A DNA stretch of 64,000 nucleotides from contig NZ_CP031425.1 in NCBI RefSeq assembly GCF_003367705.1, forward strand, positions 2,976,001 to 3,040,000. Direction: 5' to 3'. This stretch comes from Microbacterium foliorum (lineage in GTDB: Bacteria > Actinomycetota > Actinomycetes > Actinomycetales > Microbacteriaceae). This document shows, piece after piece, positions 8,070 through 15,695 of the stretch. The notes under the pieces are model-generated. The model saw nothing but the letters and a program-made list of their open reading frames with translations, had not been told where the DNA came from and searched no databases. Made by a program: the position numbers and the translations under genes. Position 1 is the stretch's first letter, and each line of letters begins with the position of its first letter.

Positions 8070-9402
8070 CGCTGTTCTCCGCGAGCGCCTTGTCCATGGT
8101 CTCGATGAACTGGTCCGGTGTGATCTCCCCCTGCACGAGCAGGGTGAGCTCCTGCTGGAGTCGCGTGTTGGTGGCCGGATCCAGCTGGGTGTCCCACGGC
8201 ATGGCGATCGCCTCGCCGACGCCGTCCGCCTGCTCCACGGCCCGGCCGTAGAGGGAGGTCGCAGTGTCGGGGACGGTCGTGGTCGCCGAGGATGTCGGCG
8301 ACAGCGCGCCGGTCGCTGCGTAGAGCTCCGGATACCGCTCCAGCGCGAACCCGAGGAAGTCGCGCACCAGGGGGTCGTAGGTCTTGGCGTTCACCGCCAT
8401 GCCGATGCCTGAGGGCGTGACGTACTCGTTGTCGGCCGTCGCCGCGTCGTCGATGGTCGGCAGCGTGAAGTAGTCCACGTCGTCACGGACCCCGGGATCG
8501 AGGGCGTCGGTGGCGAGGTTGCCGAGCTCCCACGTGCCGATGTTGTACACGGCGGCATCACCCGAGGTGAACTGCGCCTGGGCGTCGGCGTAGCCCGTCG
8601 CGGAGAAGCCCTCCGAGAAGCATCCCGCCTGTCCGAGCGAGTACAGCCATTCGGCCGCTGCGCGCCCGGCGGGATCGGAGAACGAGGCGTCGCCGTTCTT
8701 GAGGTCCTGCACGTACTCGGGACCCGCCATGCGGAAGGGGTAATAGGCCATGTACCGCTCGAGAGGCCACTGGTCCTGGCCGTCCAGCGCGATGGGCGTG
8801 ACGCCCGCGGCGCGGAGATCCGTGCACATCTGCGGGAAGTCGTCGAGAGTGGCGGGCACGGTCGCTCCGGCATCGTCGAACAGCGCCTTGTTGTACCAGA
8901 AGAACTCGAGCTGGAACTCGAACGGCACCATGTAGAGCGAGCCGTCGTCGAACCGCTGGTAGTTCAGCGCCGCCGGGCGGTAGTCCTCGGTCAGGCCGAG
9001 GTCGTCGAGGAGGAGGTCCACATCGACCATCCGTCCCTGTTCGGCGAGCTTCTGGGCGAAGGGGGTCGCATCGGTGTCGAAGAGCTCGGGCAGCTTGTTC
9101 GCCGCGGCGAGCGTCTCGTACTTCTGGATGTACGAGGGACGATCGGGGGTCGTGATCAGGTTGAGCGCGAATCCGGGGTGGTCCTCGGCGTACTCGTCCG
9201 CGATCTTCTCCATCGTGGTGATGACACCGCCGTCCGCCGGACGCGAGAGCAGCCAAGAGATCTCGCGGGGCACGACCTCTCCCTCGGGATCGACGTCTGT
9301 CGGGTCGGCTGCGGGGGATGCTCCCCCGCACGCCGTGAGCATGAGCGCGGTCGTCGCGGCTGCGGCGGCGAGAAGCACGATCCTGCGTGCGGGTCGAATC
9401 AT
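8062..9402 (-). CDS. Sugar ABC transporter substrate-binding lipoprotein, family 1
   Basis: A 446-residue extracellular solute-binding lipoprotein. The signal peptide (RRIVLLAAAAATTALMLTAC) ends in the lipobox LTAC. The mature domain has the family-1 layout, with SWLLSRPADGGVITTMEKIADEYAEDHP at the start and FWYNKALFDDAGATVPATLDDF, a conserved segment of maltose/oligosaccharide binders. A good ribosome-binding site (AAGGAGATTCACC) precedes the ATG at 9402. Placed between the GH32 gene and two sugar permeases, it most likely captures a fructose-containing oligosaccharide or sucrose analogue for the cytoplasmic GH32 enzyme; the ligand is inferred from context only. Confidence 0.93.
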   Translation of the reverse strand: MIRPARRIVLLAAAAATTALMLTACGGASPAADPTDVDPEGEVVPREISWLLSRPADGGVITTMEKIADEYAEDHPGFALNLITTPDRPSYIQKYETLAAANKLPELFDTDATPFAQKLAEQGRMVDVDLLLDDLGLTEDYRPAALNYQRFDDGSLYMVPFEFQLEFFWYNKALFDDAGATVPATLDDFPQMCTDLRAAGVTPIALDGQDQWPLERYMAYYPFRMAGPEYVQDLKNGDASFSDPAGRAAAEWLYSLGQAGCFSEGFSATGYADAQAQFTSGDAAVYNIGTWELGNLATDALDPGVRDDVDYFTLPTIDDAATADNEYVTPSGIGMAVNAKTYDPLVRDFLGFALERYPELYAATGALSPTSSATTTVPDTATSLYGRAVEQADGVGEAIAMPWDTQLDPATNTRLQQELTLLVQGEITPDQFIETMDKALAENSDG

Positions 9403-9445
9403 GGTGAATCTCCTTCGATGTCCATAGGTGTGTGGAGGGGGATGC

Positions 9446-10915
9446 TCAGGCGTTCGCTGCGAGCAGGTCGGTTCGTCTCGGATCGACGCGGGCGTGGTCG
9501 CGGGTGCGCATCGTGAACTCGCGCACGGTGACCTCTCCCTCGCCGACGAAGACGCCCACCCGGCCTGTCGGGTGGTCGTAGAGACGCGTGCTCAGCACGG
9601 TGGAATCGTCGACTGTCGCCACGCAGAGCTCGCCGTCGACGATCACCTCGAGCTCGTGCTCGCCGGGTGCGAGATCGACGGGACGCTCGAGCTCGATCAC
9701 GAAGGGCACGTCTCCCGAGATCTGCCACTGCTCGGTGCCGGTGGAGCGGCGCGGCCAGCGGTCGAAGACGAGGCGGTCGCGCTGAGGTTCCAGCCTCAGG
9801 CTGTACCCGGATTCACCGTCATCGCCCACCCGGAGCACGATGCCGCACTCCCGGGTGTTCACTCCGATGTCGAATCGTGCGACGAGTCGGAAGGAGTCCT
9901 CGGCGACGTTCTCGGCGAGCATCTGCTCGTACCCGTCCGGGGCGCTCAGCGTCGTCGGCACCGGAAGCGCGGCGGCCGGTGCGACAAACGTGTCGCGCAG
10001 CTCGCGCGTCGGATGGAAGGCCAGCGTTCCATCGGCCCGCTGCGCCGCTTCGATGACCGACATGGTTCCCGCCCACTGCCAGGCTCCGTCGTCGGTGCCG
10101 CCTTCGCGGGTGGCGATCCACCCGAAGAAGAAGCGTCGATCTCCGAGGGCGGCGGACTTCGCGGCGTAGAACGCCCGGGAGTCGAGGGTGTCGTGCTCGG
10201 GGACGACCCAGGGCCCGTCGAGGCTGCGGGCCATCCGGTAGCGGGTCACGAAGGCGTCGCTGAATTCGGAGGAGACCAGGTACCACCAGTCCCCCCACTG
10301 AAAGACTTCGGGGCATTCGTGAGCGACACAGCGGCGCGGATCCCAGAAGGGCGCGGCGGGGTCCCAGTGCTCGAGGTCGCGGGAGATGCACTGCGCGACG
10401 ACGCCCCGACGCCGCTCGGGCCCGGTGTCGTGGCGAGCGGTGATCAGCATCCGCCAGAGGCCCGCACTCTCGTCTCGGAAGACGAACGGATCACGCCAGT
10501 CGGCGGTCTCGTAGCCGACGGTCGCCCCGAACGTGTGCTCCGGATGCCGCTGCCACGAGGCCATGTCGTCATCGCTCGTCGCATGGAGGACCAGTTGCAG
10601 AGGGAGTCCGTCGGGTCCGCTCCGGTCGGGATTCTGTCCGGTGTAGAACGCATGGTGCCGGCCGTCGGCGTCGCGCACGATGCTGCCGGTGTAGATGTTG
10701 AAGTCGTCGGAGGCGGAGCCGCCGGAGGCGATCGCTTCGCCGTGATCCACGAAGTCGACGAGGTTCTCCGTCGAGATGCGGTGCCAGGGCATGCCCTCCT
10801 TCGGCACCTGCCGCGTCTCGTGCAGATAGAACAGGTGGAGCACGCCGTCCTCCTGCCAGGGAATGACATCTCCCACCCATCCGCCGTCCGGCCGGTAGAA
10901 ACCTCGCTGACTCAC
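9446..10915 (-). CDS. GH32-family beta-fructosidase, cytoplasmic
   Basis: A 489-residue glycoside hydrolase family 32 enzyme. The three catalytic blocks are visible: the nucleophile region GWVGDVIPW (Asp; a variant of the usual WMNDPNG), the transition-state-stabilising RDP in YETADWRDPFVF, and the acid/base EC motif in AHECPEVFQW. A C-terminal beta-sandwich follows (~residues 330-489). There is no signal peptide, so it should act inside the cell on imported substrate. The start is a GTG at 10915 preceded by GGACGGG. It heads an operon with an ABC sugar importer and a LacI regulator. The exact substrate (sucrose, levan or inulin oligosaccharide) cannot be decided from the motifs. Confidence 0.88.
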   Translation of the reverse strand: MSQRGFYRPDGGWVGDVIPWQEDGVLHLFYLHETRQVPKEGMPWHRISTENLVDFVDHGEAIASGGSASDDFNIYTGSIVRDADGRHHAFYTGQNPDRSGPDGLPLQLVLHATSDDDMASWQRHPEHTFGATVGYETADWRDPFVFRDESAGLWRMLITARHDTGPERRRGVVAQCISRDLEHWDPAAPFWDPRRCVAHECPEVFQWGDWWYLVSSEFSDAFVTRYRMARSLDGPWVVPEHDTLDSRAFYAAKSAALGDRRFFFGWIATREGGTDDGAWQWAGTMSVIEAAQRADGTLAFHPTRELRDTFVAPAAALPVPTTLSAPDGYEQMLAENVAEDSFRLVARFDIGVNTRECGIVLRVGDDGESGYSLRLEPQRDRLVFDRWPRRSTGTEQWQISGDVPFVIELERPVDLAPGEHELEVIVDGELCVATVDDSTVLSTRLYDHPTGRVGVFVGEGEVTVREFTMRTRDHARVDPRRTDLLAANA

Positions 10916-10934
10916 TGCCCGTCCAATCGTCTTT

Positions 10935-10992
10935 GGTTAATCGGTTACGCAGACAGTAGCGCGCTCTCGGGTTATGGTCAAGCGGTTAATCA
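10935..10992 (-). promoter_or_regulatory. GH32 operon promoter with two LacI-type operator candidates
   Basis: On the minus strand, TTGACC (10981-10976) and TACTGT (10958-10953) are separated by exactly 17 nt, a good sigma-70-type promoter for the GH32 gene. Two LacI-like sites flank it: TAACCGATTA (10947-10938), a near-palindrome with central CG, lies between the -10 and the start codon; a second AACCGCTT core (around 10980-10988) overlaps the -35. This is the expected geometry for repression by a LacI-family protein. Confidence 0.55.
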
Positions 10993-11234
10993 GATTCACC
11001 GCGATCGCGCACCAGGGCACGCTGCCGGACGCGACGGAGGACTTCGCCGTGGCCCGCGGAACCGGCGATGTACCGGGCGGCACTCTCGGACCCCAGCGCA
11101 CGGGGGCGCACTGGTCCGCCCTGATCCGCGTCGACGACTCGCCGATGTTCGGACCCGAGGTCGTGATCGACGAGGCGACGATCGACGACATCATCATCCA
11201 CCTGGCCGCCCAGCACGAGGAGGCAGCAGCATGA
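10974..11234 (+). pseudogene. Possible remnant of an ABC ATPase C-terminus before the ABC-2 permease
   Basis: The frame before the ABC-2 permease is open for up to 86 codons and ends in an ATGA overlap with it, which suggests it was once coupled. The last ~30 residues (FGPEVVIDEATIDDIIIHLAAQHEEAAA) resemble the C-terminal end of the ATPases that partner ABC-2 permeases. No Walker A, Walker B or signature motif is present, and the first ATG overlaps the -35 box of the GH32 promoter. I read it as a truncated ATPase remnant; it might also be a chance open frame. Confidence 0.3.
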
Positions 11235-11869
11235 CGTTCGCATTCACGAAGCTCGACCTGATGTCGTGGTTCCCTCGCCGGCAGACTCTGCTGCCCCTGG
11301 CGTTCATCGTCGTCGTCGGCATCGTCCTGCCCGTTCCGGGGATGGCGATCGCCGCATCCGCCTTCGTGACATCGCTGATGCTCTCGGGGCCGTTCCTCGG
11401 CGACGAGCGCGACCACCTCGACACGCTCTACGGCATCCTGCCGATCTCCCGACGCGTGGTCGTCGTCGGCCGCACCCTCTCGATCCTGATCTACGGCGTC
11501 GTCGCCATGTTCATCGCCACCGTGACGACGCTGAGCGTCGCAGCCGTGCGTGGAACCTCCGTCGCGCCCGAGTTCCTGGGCCTCGGCTACGCGGCGGCGT
11601 TCGCGATCATCGGGATCTCGATCGGTGTGCAGCTGCCGGTGCTGTTCCGCATCGGCTATTCACGCGGTCGACTGATGGTCTATGCACCGACCCTCCTCAT
11701 CGCGGGCGCCGCCTGGCTCGCCCAGACGACCGGCGCCATCGACGGCGATGCCATCGGAGCGATACCGCCCGCCCTCGGGCTCGGCGCATGCGTCGCCGTC
11801 GGCGTGCTCGGCATCGTCATAGGCACGATCACCGCCGTGCGCCTCTATTCGACCCGCGAACTCCGCTGA
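11231..11869 (+). CDS. ABC-2 type transporter permease-like membrane protein
   Basis: A 212-residue protein with about six hydrophobic segments. The central stretch DERDHLDTLYGILPISRRVVVVGR is typical of ABC-2 permeases of the ABC2_membrane_2 group, where a short cytoplasmic loop joins the second and third helices. The neighbouring upstream frame lacks an intact ATPase, so this permease is orphaned here and may be non-functional or use an ATPase from elsewhere. It is the only plus-strand gene between the GH32 operon and the aminotransferase operon. Its transported substrate is unknown. Confidence 0.7.
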   Translation: MTFAFTKLDLMSWFPRRQTLLPLAFIVVVGIVLPVPGMAIAASAFVTSLMLSGPFLGDERDHLDTLYGILPISRRVVVVGRTLSILIYGVVAMFIATVTTLSVAAVRGTSVAPEFLGLGYAAAFAIIGISIGVQLPVLFRIGYSRGRLMVYAPTLLIAGAAWLAQTTGAIDGDAIGAIPPALGLGACVAVGVLGIVIGTITAVRLYSTRELR

Positions 11870-11921
11870 CGCGCTTCACCGCCGGCCATCGGGAGCGGTG
11901 CCGGGATGCGCCGGGATGTAA

Positions 11922-13877
11922 CTATCCACGGTGTGCCGATGACAGCACGTGATCCACGGCATCGACGAAGAAGTCCGCTGCGGCTTCATCGAAGCTGAGC
12001 GGAGGTTTGATCTTCAGCACGTTCATGAGGTTTCCGGTGGGCTGCACGATGATCCCGCGTTCGAGCAGTCGTTCGCAGATCTCCGTCGTCTCGGTGGTGG
12101 CGGGTTCGAGCGTGACCCGGTCGCGCACGAACTCGACGCCGAGATACAGCCCCTCCCCGTGCACCGCGCCGATGATCTCGTGACGGTGCGCGAGTCCCTG
12201 CAGGCGATTCTTCAGGTGTGCGCCGACCCGTCGGGCGTTGCCGGCGAGGTCTTCGTCGGCGATGACATCCAGCACCGTCGAGCCGACGACGCTCGAGACC
12301 GGGCTGCCTCCGGTCGAGGAGAAGAAGTACCCCTCAGCCGCATAGCTCGCGGCGATGGCTCTCGTGGTGACCACGGCACCCAGCGGATGTCCGTCGCCGA
12401 AGGACTTGGCGATCGTGACCAGGTCAGGGATGACGCCCTGCTGCTGGAATCCCCAGAACCACGTGCCGAGCCTGCCGAGCCCGACCTGCACCTCGTCCGC
12501 GATCGTCAGTCCTCCTGCCGCCCGCACCTCGGAGTACACGGTCTTCAGATAGCCGTCAGGAAGCGTCACACCGCCCGCACCTCCGTACACCGGCTCGCAG
12601 ATGAACGCCGCCGGTGGTCGGCCTGAGGAGACGAGCTCTCGAACCACGGCCGCGGCGTCATCTGCGTAGCGGCTCGCGTGCTCACCGCGGTGCCGGCCCC
12701 GGAAGGCGTTCGGCACGTCGAGGGTGTGCACCCACTCGGGCCGGGATTGCAGGGCACGGGGGTTGTCTGCGCTGGAGGTCGACACCGCATCGGCGAGGTA
12801 CGTCCAGCCGTGGTACCCCTCGCGCACCGCCAGCAGATCATCGCGTCCGGTGTGCACGCGCGCGAGGCGCAGTGCGAGCTCGACCGCCTCCGAGCCGGAG
12901 TTGACGAAGAACACCGTGTCGAGGCTCTCGGGGAGCAGCGCGGTCAGCTTCTCGGCGAGCGTGACGATCGACTGATAGTGGAACCGGGAGTTGGAGTTGA
13001 AGGTCCGCCATTGATCGGCGATCGCGCGCGCCACTCTCGGGTGGCTGTGTCCGAGCACGGTGACGTTGTTGACCATGTCGAGGAAGACGCGTCCGTCGTC
13101 GGCGATGAGATGGTGCTTCCATCCGCGATCGATGCGCGGAGGGCGGGCGTAGTAATGCTCCTGCACGTCTGCCAGCACGGCCGCCCGTCGGTCCAGCAGG
13201 TCGCCATCCCCACTGCCGTCGACTGTCGCCTCCCCGTCTGCAGCGACGAGACCGAATACCGCTGCGGGGTTCCCGAGCTGAGAAATCCACCCCACGGCAT
13301 GGTCCGGCAGTACCGCGTCGGGGATCTCGGCGTCGACGTCGGCTGCCGCGACGGAGAGTCGGTAGCGCACCCCCGGCCGCAGCGTCGCGAGATGCTCACC
13401 GACGCCCAGGGACGGAGCCGCGGGGAGACCCGACATGTCCGGATCCGCAGAGATCCGAAGGGTCGCGCTGTCACCGGCGAGGACGATCTGCGTGCCTGTG
13501 GCGGCCACGTTCCCCGACCACGGCGCCAGGATCCGCGTCTCGCCCGACACCCACAGGTCCGTACCCGTGCGCCAGGTGGCCGCAGGATCTGTGGCGAGCG
13601 GACGACTCCGAGTGGCGTCGATCGCGCCGAACGGCGTGACGACGATGTCCGCTCCCTGCGCGAAGAGCGCGTCGACGGCCTCGGAGACGGCGCGACGCGC
13701 GTCCGCGTCGGTCATCCAGGCGCCATCGTCGAGGAGGCGACTGCCCACGCGGAGGTCGAGCTCTGCAGCAGAGGGATCGCCGTCGAACAACCGCGCGGCC
13801 GTGACCTCCACCGGGGAGCCGGGTGGCCGGAGACCCAGGTGCTGGGCGATGATCTCCGTCATCACCGGCGACGGCAC
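11922..13877 (-). CDS. Class-III aminotransferase-fold PLP enzyme with N-terminal M23-like domain (downstream half of a split gene)
   Basis: This 651-residue frame starts at a GTG at 13877. Residues ~60-230 look like a degenerate M23 (LytM) domain: DLWVSGETRILAPWSGNV matches the fold, but the metal-binding His residues are absent. Residues ~240-651 are a class-III aminotransferase fold with VNNVTVLGHSHPRVARAI, NSGSEAVELALRLAR and the PLP lysine in TIAKSFGDGHPLGAV. Related bacterial proteins are single chains of about 1000 residues with an APH kinase in front. That kinase lies upstream in the same reading frame, separated only by one TAG codon (13904-13902). Animal enzymes of this fold include phospholyases acting on phosphorylated amino alcohols. 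Whether the split form is translated is unknown. Confidence 0.75.
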   Translation of the reverse strand: MPSPVMTEIIAQHLGLRPPGSPVEVTAARLFDGDPSAAELDLRVGSRLLDDGAWMTDADARRAVSEAVDALFAQGADIVVTPFGAIDATRSRPLATDPAATWRTGTDLWVSGETRILAPWSGNVAATGTQIVLAGDSATLRISADPDMSGLPAAPSLGVGEHLATLRPGVRYRLSVAAADVDAEIPDAVLPDHAVGWISQLGNPAAVFGLVAADGEATVDGSGDGDLLDRRAAVLADVQEHYYARPPRIDRGWKHHLIADDGRVFLDMVNNVTVLGHSHPRVARAIADQWRTFNSNSRFHYQSIVTLAEKLTALLPESLDTVFFVNSGSEAVELALRLARVHTGRDDLLAVREGYHGWTYLADAVSTSSADNPRALQSRPEWVHTLDVPNAFRGRHRGEHASRYADDAAAVVRELVSSGRPPAAFICEPVYGGAGGVTLPDGYLKTVYSEVRAAGGLTIADEVQVGLGRLGTWFWGFQQQGVIPDLVTIAKSFGDGHPLGAVVTTRAIAASYAAEGYFFSSTGGSPVSSVVGSTVLDVIADEDLAGNARRVGAHLKNRLQGLAHRHEIIGAVHGEGLYLGVEFVRDRVTLEPATTETTEICERLLERGIIVQPTGNLMNVLKIKPPLSFDEAAADFFVDAVDHVLSSAHRG

Positions 13878-13901
13878 AGATGCGGCCCGGTCGAAGATGA
13901 G

Positions 13902-13904
13902 CTA
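13902..13904 (-). other. In-frame TAG codon splitting the kinase-aminotransferase protein
   Basis: The kinase frame ends ...YARDGLARE-TAG and the same frame continues LIFDRAASVPSPVMTEII into the M23/aminotransferase part without a further stop. The joined length would be about 988 residues, as expected for the three-domain family. One base change from TGG, CAG, GAG or AAG would explain the codon. It is either a sequencing error, a recent nonsense mutation, or a site of readthrough or reinitiation at the GTG at 13877. Confidence 0.75.
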
Positions 13905-14888
13905 CTCGCGCGCGAGACCGTCCCGGGCGTACTCGTTGGAGTCGTCCGTGCCGACCTGCTGATGACCACTCGTCACCAGCACCGCCCCGCGCATGATGAC
14001 GAGGGGCCACAGGGCCTCCACCTCGGGGATGCTCAGCGGACGGATCCGGTGGAACTCCCGGACGGCAGGCAGGACCGACGACGCGGACGCGCCGTCATGA
14101 TGCAGGACCGACGAGATCGTCGTCGCGAGCTCCGCGACGCGCCAGGAGAGCATCAGGTCGCCGAAGTCGATCACACCGTCCAAGACCCTGTCGTCGCCCC
14201 GTGATGCGGACCGCATCAGGTTGTCGTCGGTCAGATCGCCGTGCACGACCTGCACAGGCAGCAGCGCAGCCACCCGCTCGACGCGGGCGGCCTCCGCACG
14301 CGCGACCCTCACGAGCCGCTCCCGCAGCACCGCGTCCGGGATGTGCTCCGCGAGGAACTCGACCACTCGCGATCCCTGGCGCAGGTCCCACTGCAGCACT
14401 CGTTCCGCCGGCGTGTGCGGAAGGCTCGACAGCGCGGCGCTCATCTCGCCGCACACTCGCCCCATCGCCGCGACGGAACGAGGCGAGAGAGGCGCGCTCC
14501 CGTGCAGCGTCCCCCCGTCGAGATAGCGGATGAGTCGTACGACGTGAGTGCCGCTCGGCGCCTCCAGCAGAGCGACGTCGCCGATCCGCGTCGGCGCGCG
14601 CAGCCCGGGGACCGCATCGACCGCCCACTGCGCGGCACGATCCTGATCGTCGACCGCCTCGACGTCGAACGCGCTGTTCGAGACCTTCATCACCGCGACC
14701 CGATCACCGCTCACTCCGCCGCGAGCGATGAGGAGGAAGTTCGCATCCTGCTGGCTGCCCAGATCGACGGCATCCACGACGAGGCCGAACGCCTCCTCCG
14801 CCCACCGCTCGGCCAGCGCTGCCGTGACGATCGGCGCCGGCAGCTCCCCCGCCTCGAAGAAGTCGAATCCGAGAGTGTTCTCGTTCAT
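13902..14888 (-). CDS. APH-family kinase (N-terminal part of the kinase-aminotransferase protein)
   Basis: A 328-residue aminoglycoside-phosphotransferase-fold kinase. Visible motifs are the catalytic loop VVHGDLTDDNLM and the metal-binding VIDFGDL, with an N-lobe lysine in RVAVMKVSN. In this family such domains phosphorylate small hydroxylated metabolites such as hydroxylysine, homoserine or choline, not only antibiotics. The ATG at 14888 has only a weak GGCGAG upstream. It is open in frame with the preceding SDR because of an apparent +1 shift there. Together with the class-III aminotransferase fold it suggests phosphorylation of an amino alcohol followed by phospho-elimination; this pathway is inference. 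Confidence 0.75.
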   Translation of the reverse strand: MNENTLGFDFFEAGELPAPIVTAALAERWAEEAFGLVVDAVDLGSQQDANFLLIARGGVSGDRVAVMKVSNSAFDVEAVDDQDRAAQWAVDAVPGLRAPTRIGDVALLEAPSGTHVVRLIRYLDGGTLHGSAPLSPRSVAAMGRVCGEMSAALSSLPHTPAERVLQWDLRQGSRVVEFLAEHIPDAVLRERLVRVARAEAARVERVAALLPVQVVHGDLTDDNLMRSASRGDDRVLDGVIDFGDLMLSWRVAELATTISSVLHHDGASASSVLPAVREFHRIRPLSIPEVEALWPLVIMRGAVLVTSGHQQVGTDDSNEYARDGLARE

Positions 14889-14920
14889 GGTCAATTCTCG
14901 CCGTTCTTTCGTCACGGGTC

Positions 14921-15695
14921 TCAACGCCCGCGTTCTTCGGTGATGGAGTTGCCCCCCGTCGACAGTGATCAACTGCCCGGTGATGTACGACGCCGCCTCG
15001 TCGGCGAGGAACCCGATCACGGATGCGACCTCATCCGCGGTGCCGGATCGCCCGACTGGAGTCGCTGCACCCATGGCCCGTTCGCGATCTGTCGCCGACG
15101 CCGTATCGATCCATCCCGGCGCGACCGCATTCACGGTGATTCCCGCAGGCGCCACTTCGACCGCCGCCGCGCGGGTCAGCCCCACGACTCCCGCCTTCGC
15201 CGCGTGGTACGCCACGTCTCCGACGAATGCAGCGACAGGTCCGGAGACCGACGAGACGTTCACGATCCGGCCATAGCCCCGATCCCGCATCCCGCCGACG
15301 ACCGCGCGGATCACCGAGAACGTGGTGGTGAGGTTCCGTTCCAGCGAGGCGTGCCATCGGTCAGCGGAGAGCTCATCGATCGCACCGGGCTCGTCGGGGT
15401 CCGACACCGAGGTCATTCCGGCGTTGTTGACGAGCACATCCACGCAGCCGTAGGTCTCCTGTGCGCATGCGATGACGGCGTCCACCCCGCTCTGCCTGGT
15501 GAGATCGGCCACGATCCCCACGGCCTCCACCCCGGCCGCTCGCAGCTCGTCGACGCGGCCGAAGATGCGCTCCGTCGTGGAGGTGAGGACCAGACGCATC
15601 CGCTCGGCGCCGAGTCGTCGAGCGACGGCGAAACCGATGCCATGCTCGCTGCCGACCCCCGTGATGAGGGCGACGGGCAGGTGGGGCGACGTCAT
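14921..15695 (-). CDS. Short-chain dehydrogenase/reductase (SDR), C-terminal frameshift
   Basis: A classical SDR of about 257 residues with the cofactor motif TGVGSEHGIGFAVA, NNAG, a catalytic YHAAK (Tyr-x3-Lys) and the C-terminal VDGG. As written, the frame then reads QLHHRRT and runs into the kinase gene. In a run of six G (14957-14952 on the minus strand), removing one G restores DGGNSITEERGR followed by TGA (14923-14921), which is the usual tail of this SDR group. So the apparent SDR-kinase fusion is almost certainly a +1 shift in a homopolymer. Its ATG overlaps the amidohydrolase stop by 4 bp. Confidence 0.85.

Noticed and set aside
9428..11869. 813-residue plus-strand frame covering GH32 and the ABC-2 permease
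   Set aside because: The first three quarters are antisense to GH32; only the ABC-2 permease part from 11231 is supported.
13902..15695. A single 597-residue SDR-kinase fusion protein
   Set aside because: The linker reads as out-of-frame SDR tail and intergenic sequence; removing one G restores the normal SDR ending before the kinase start.
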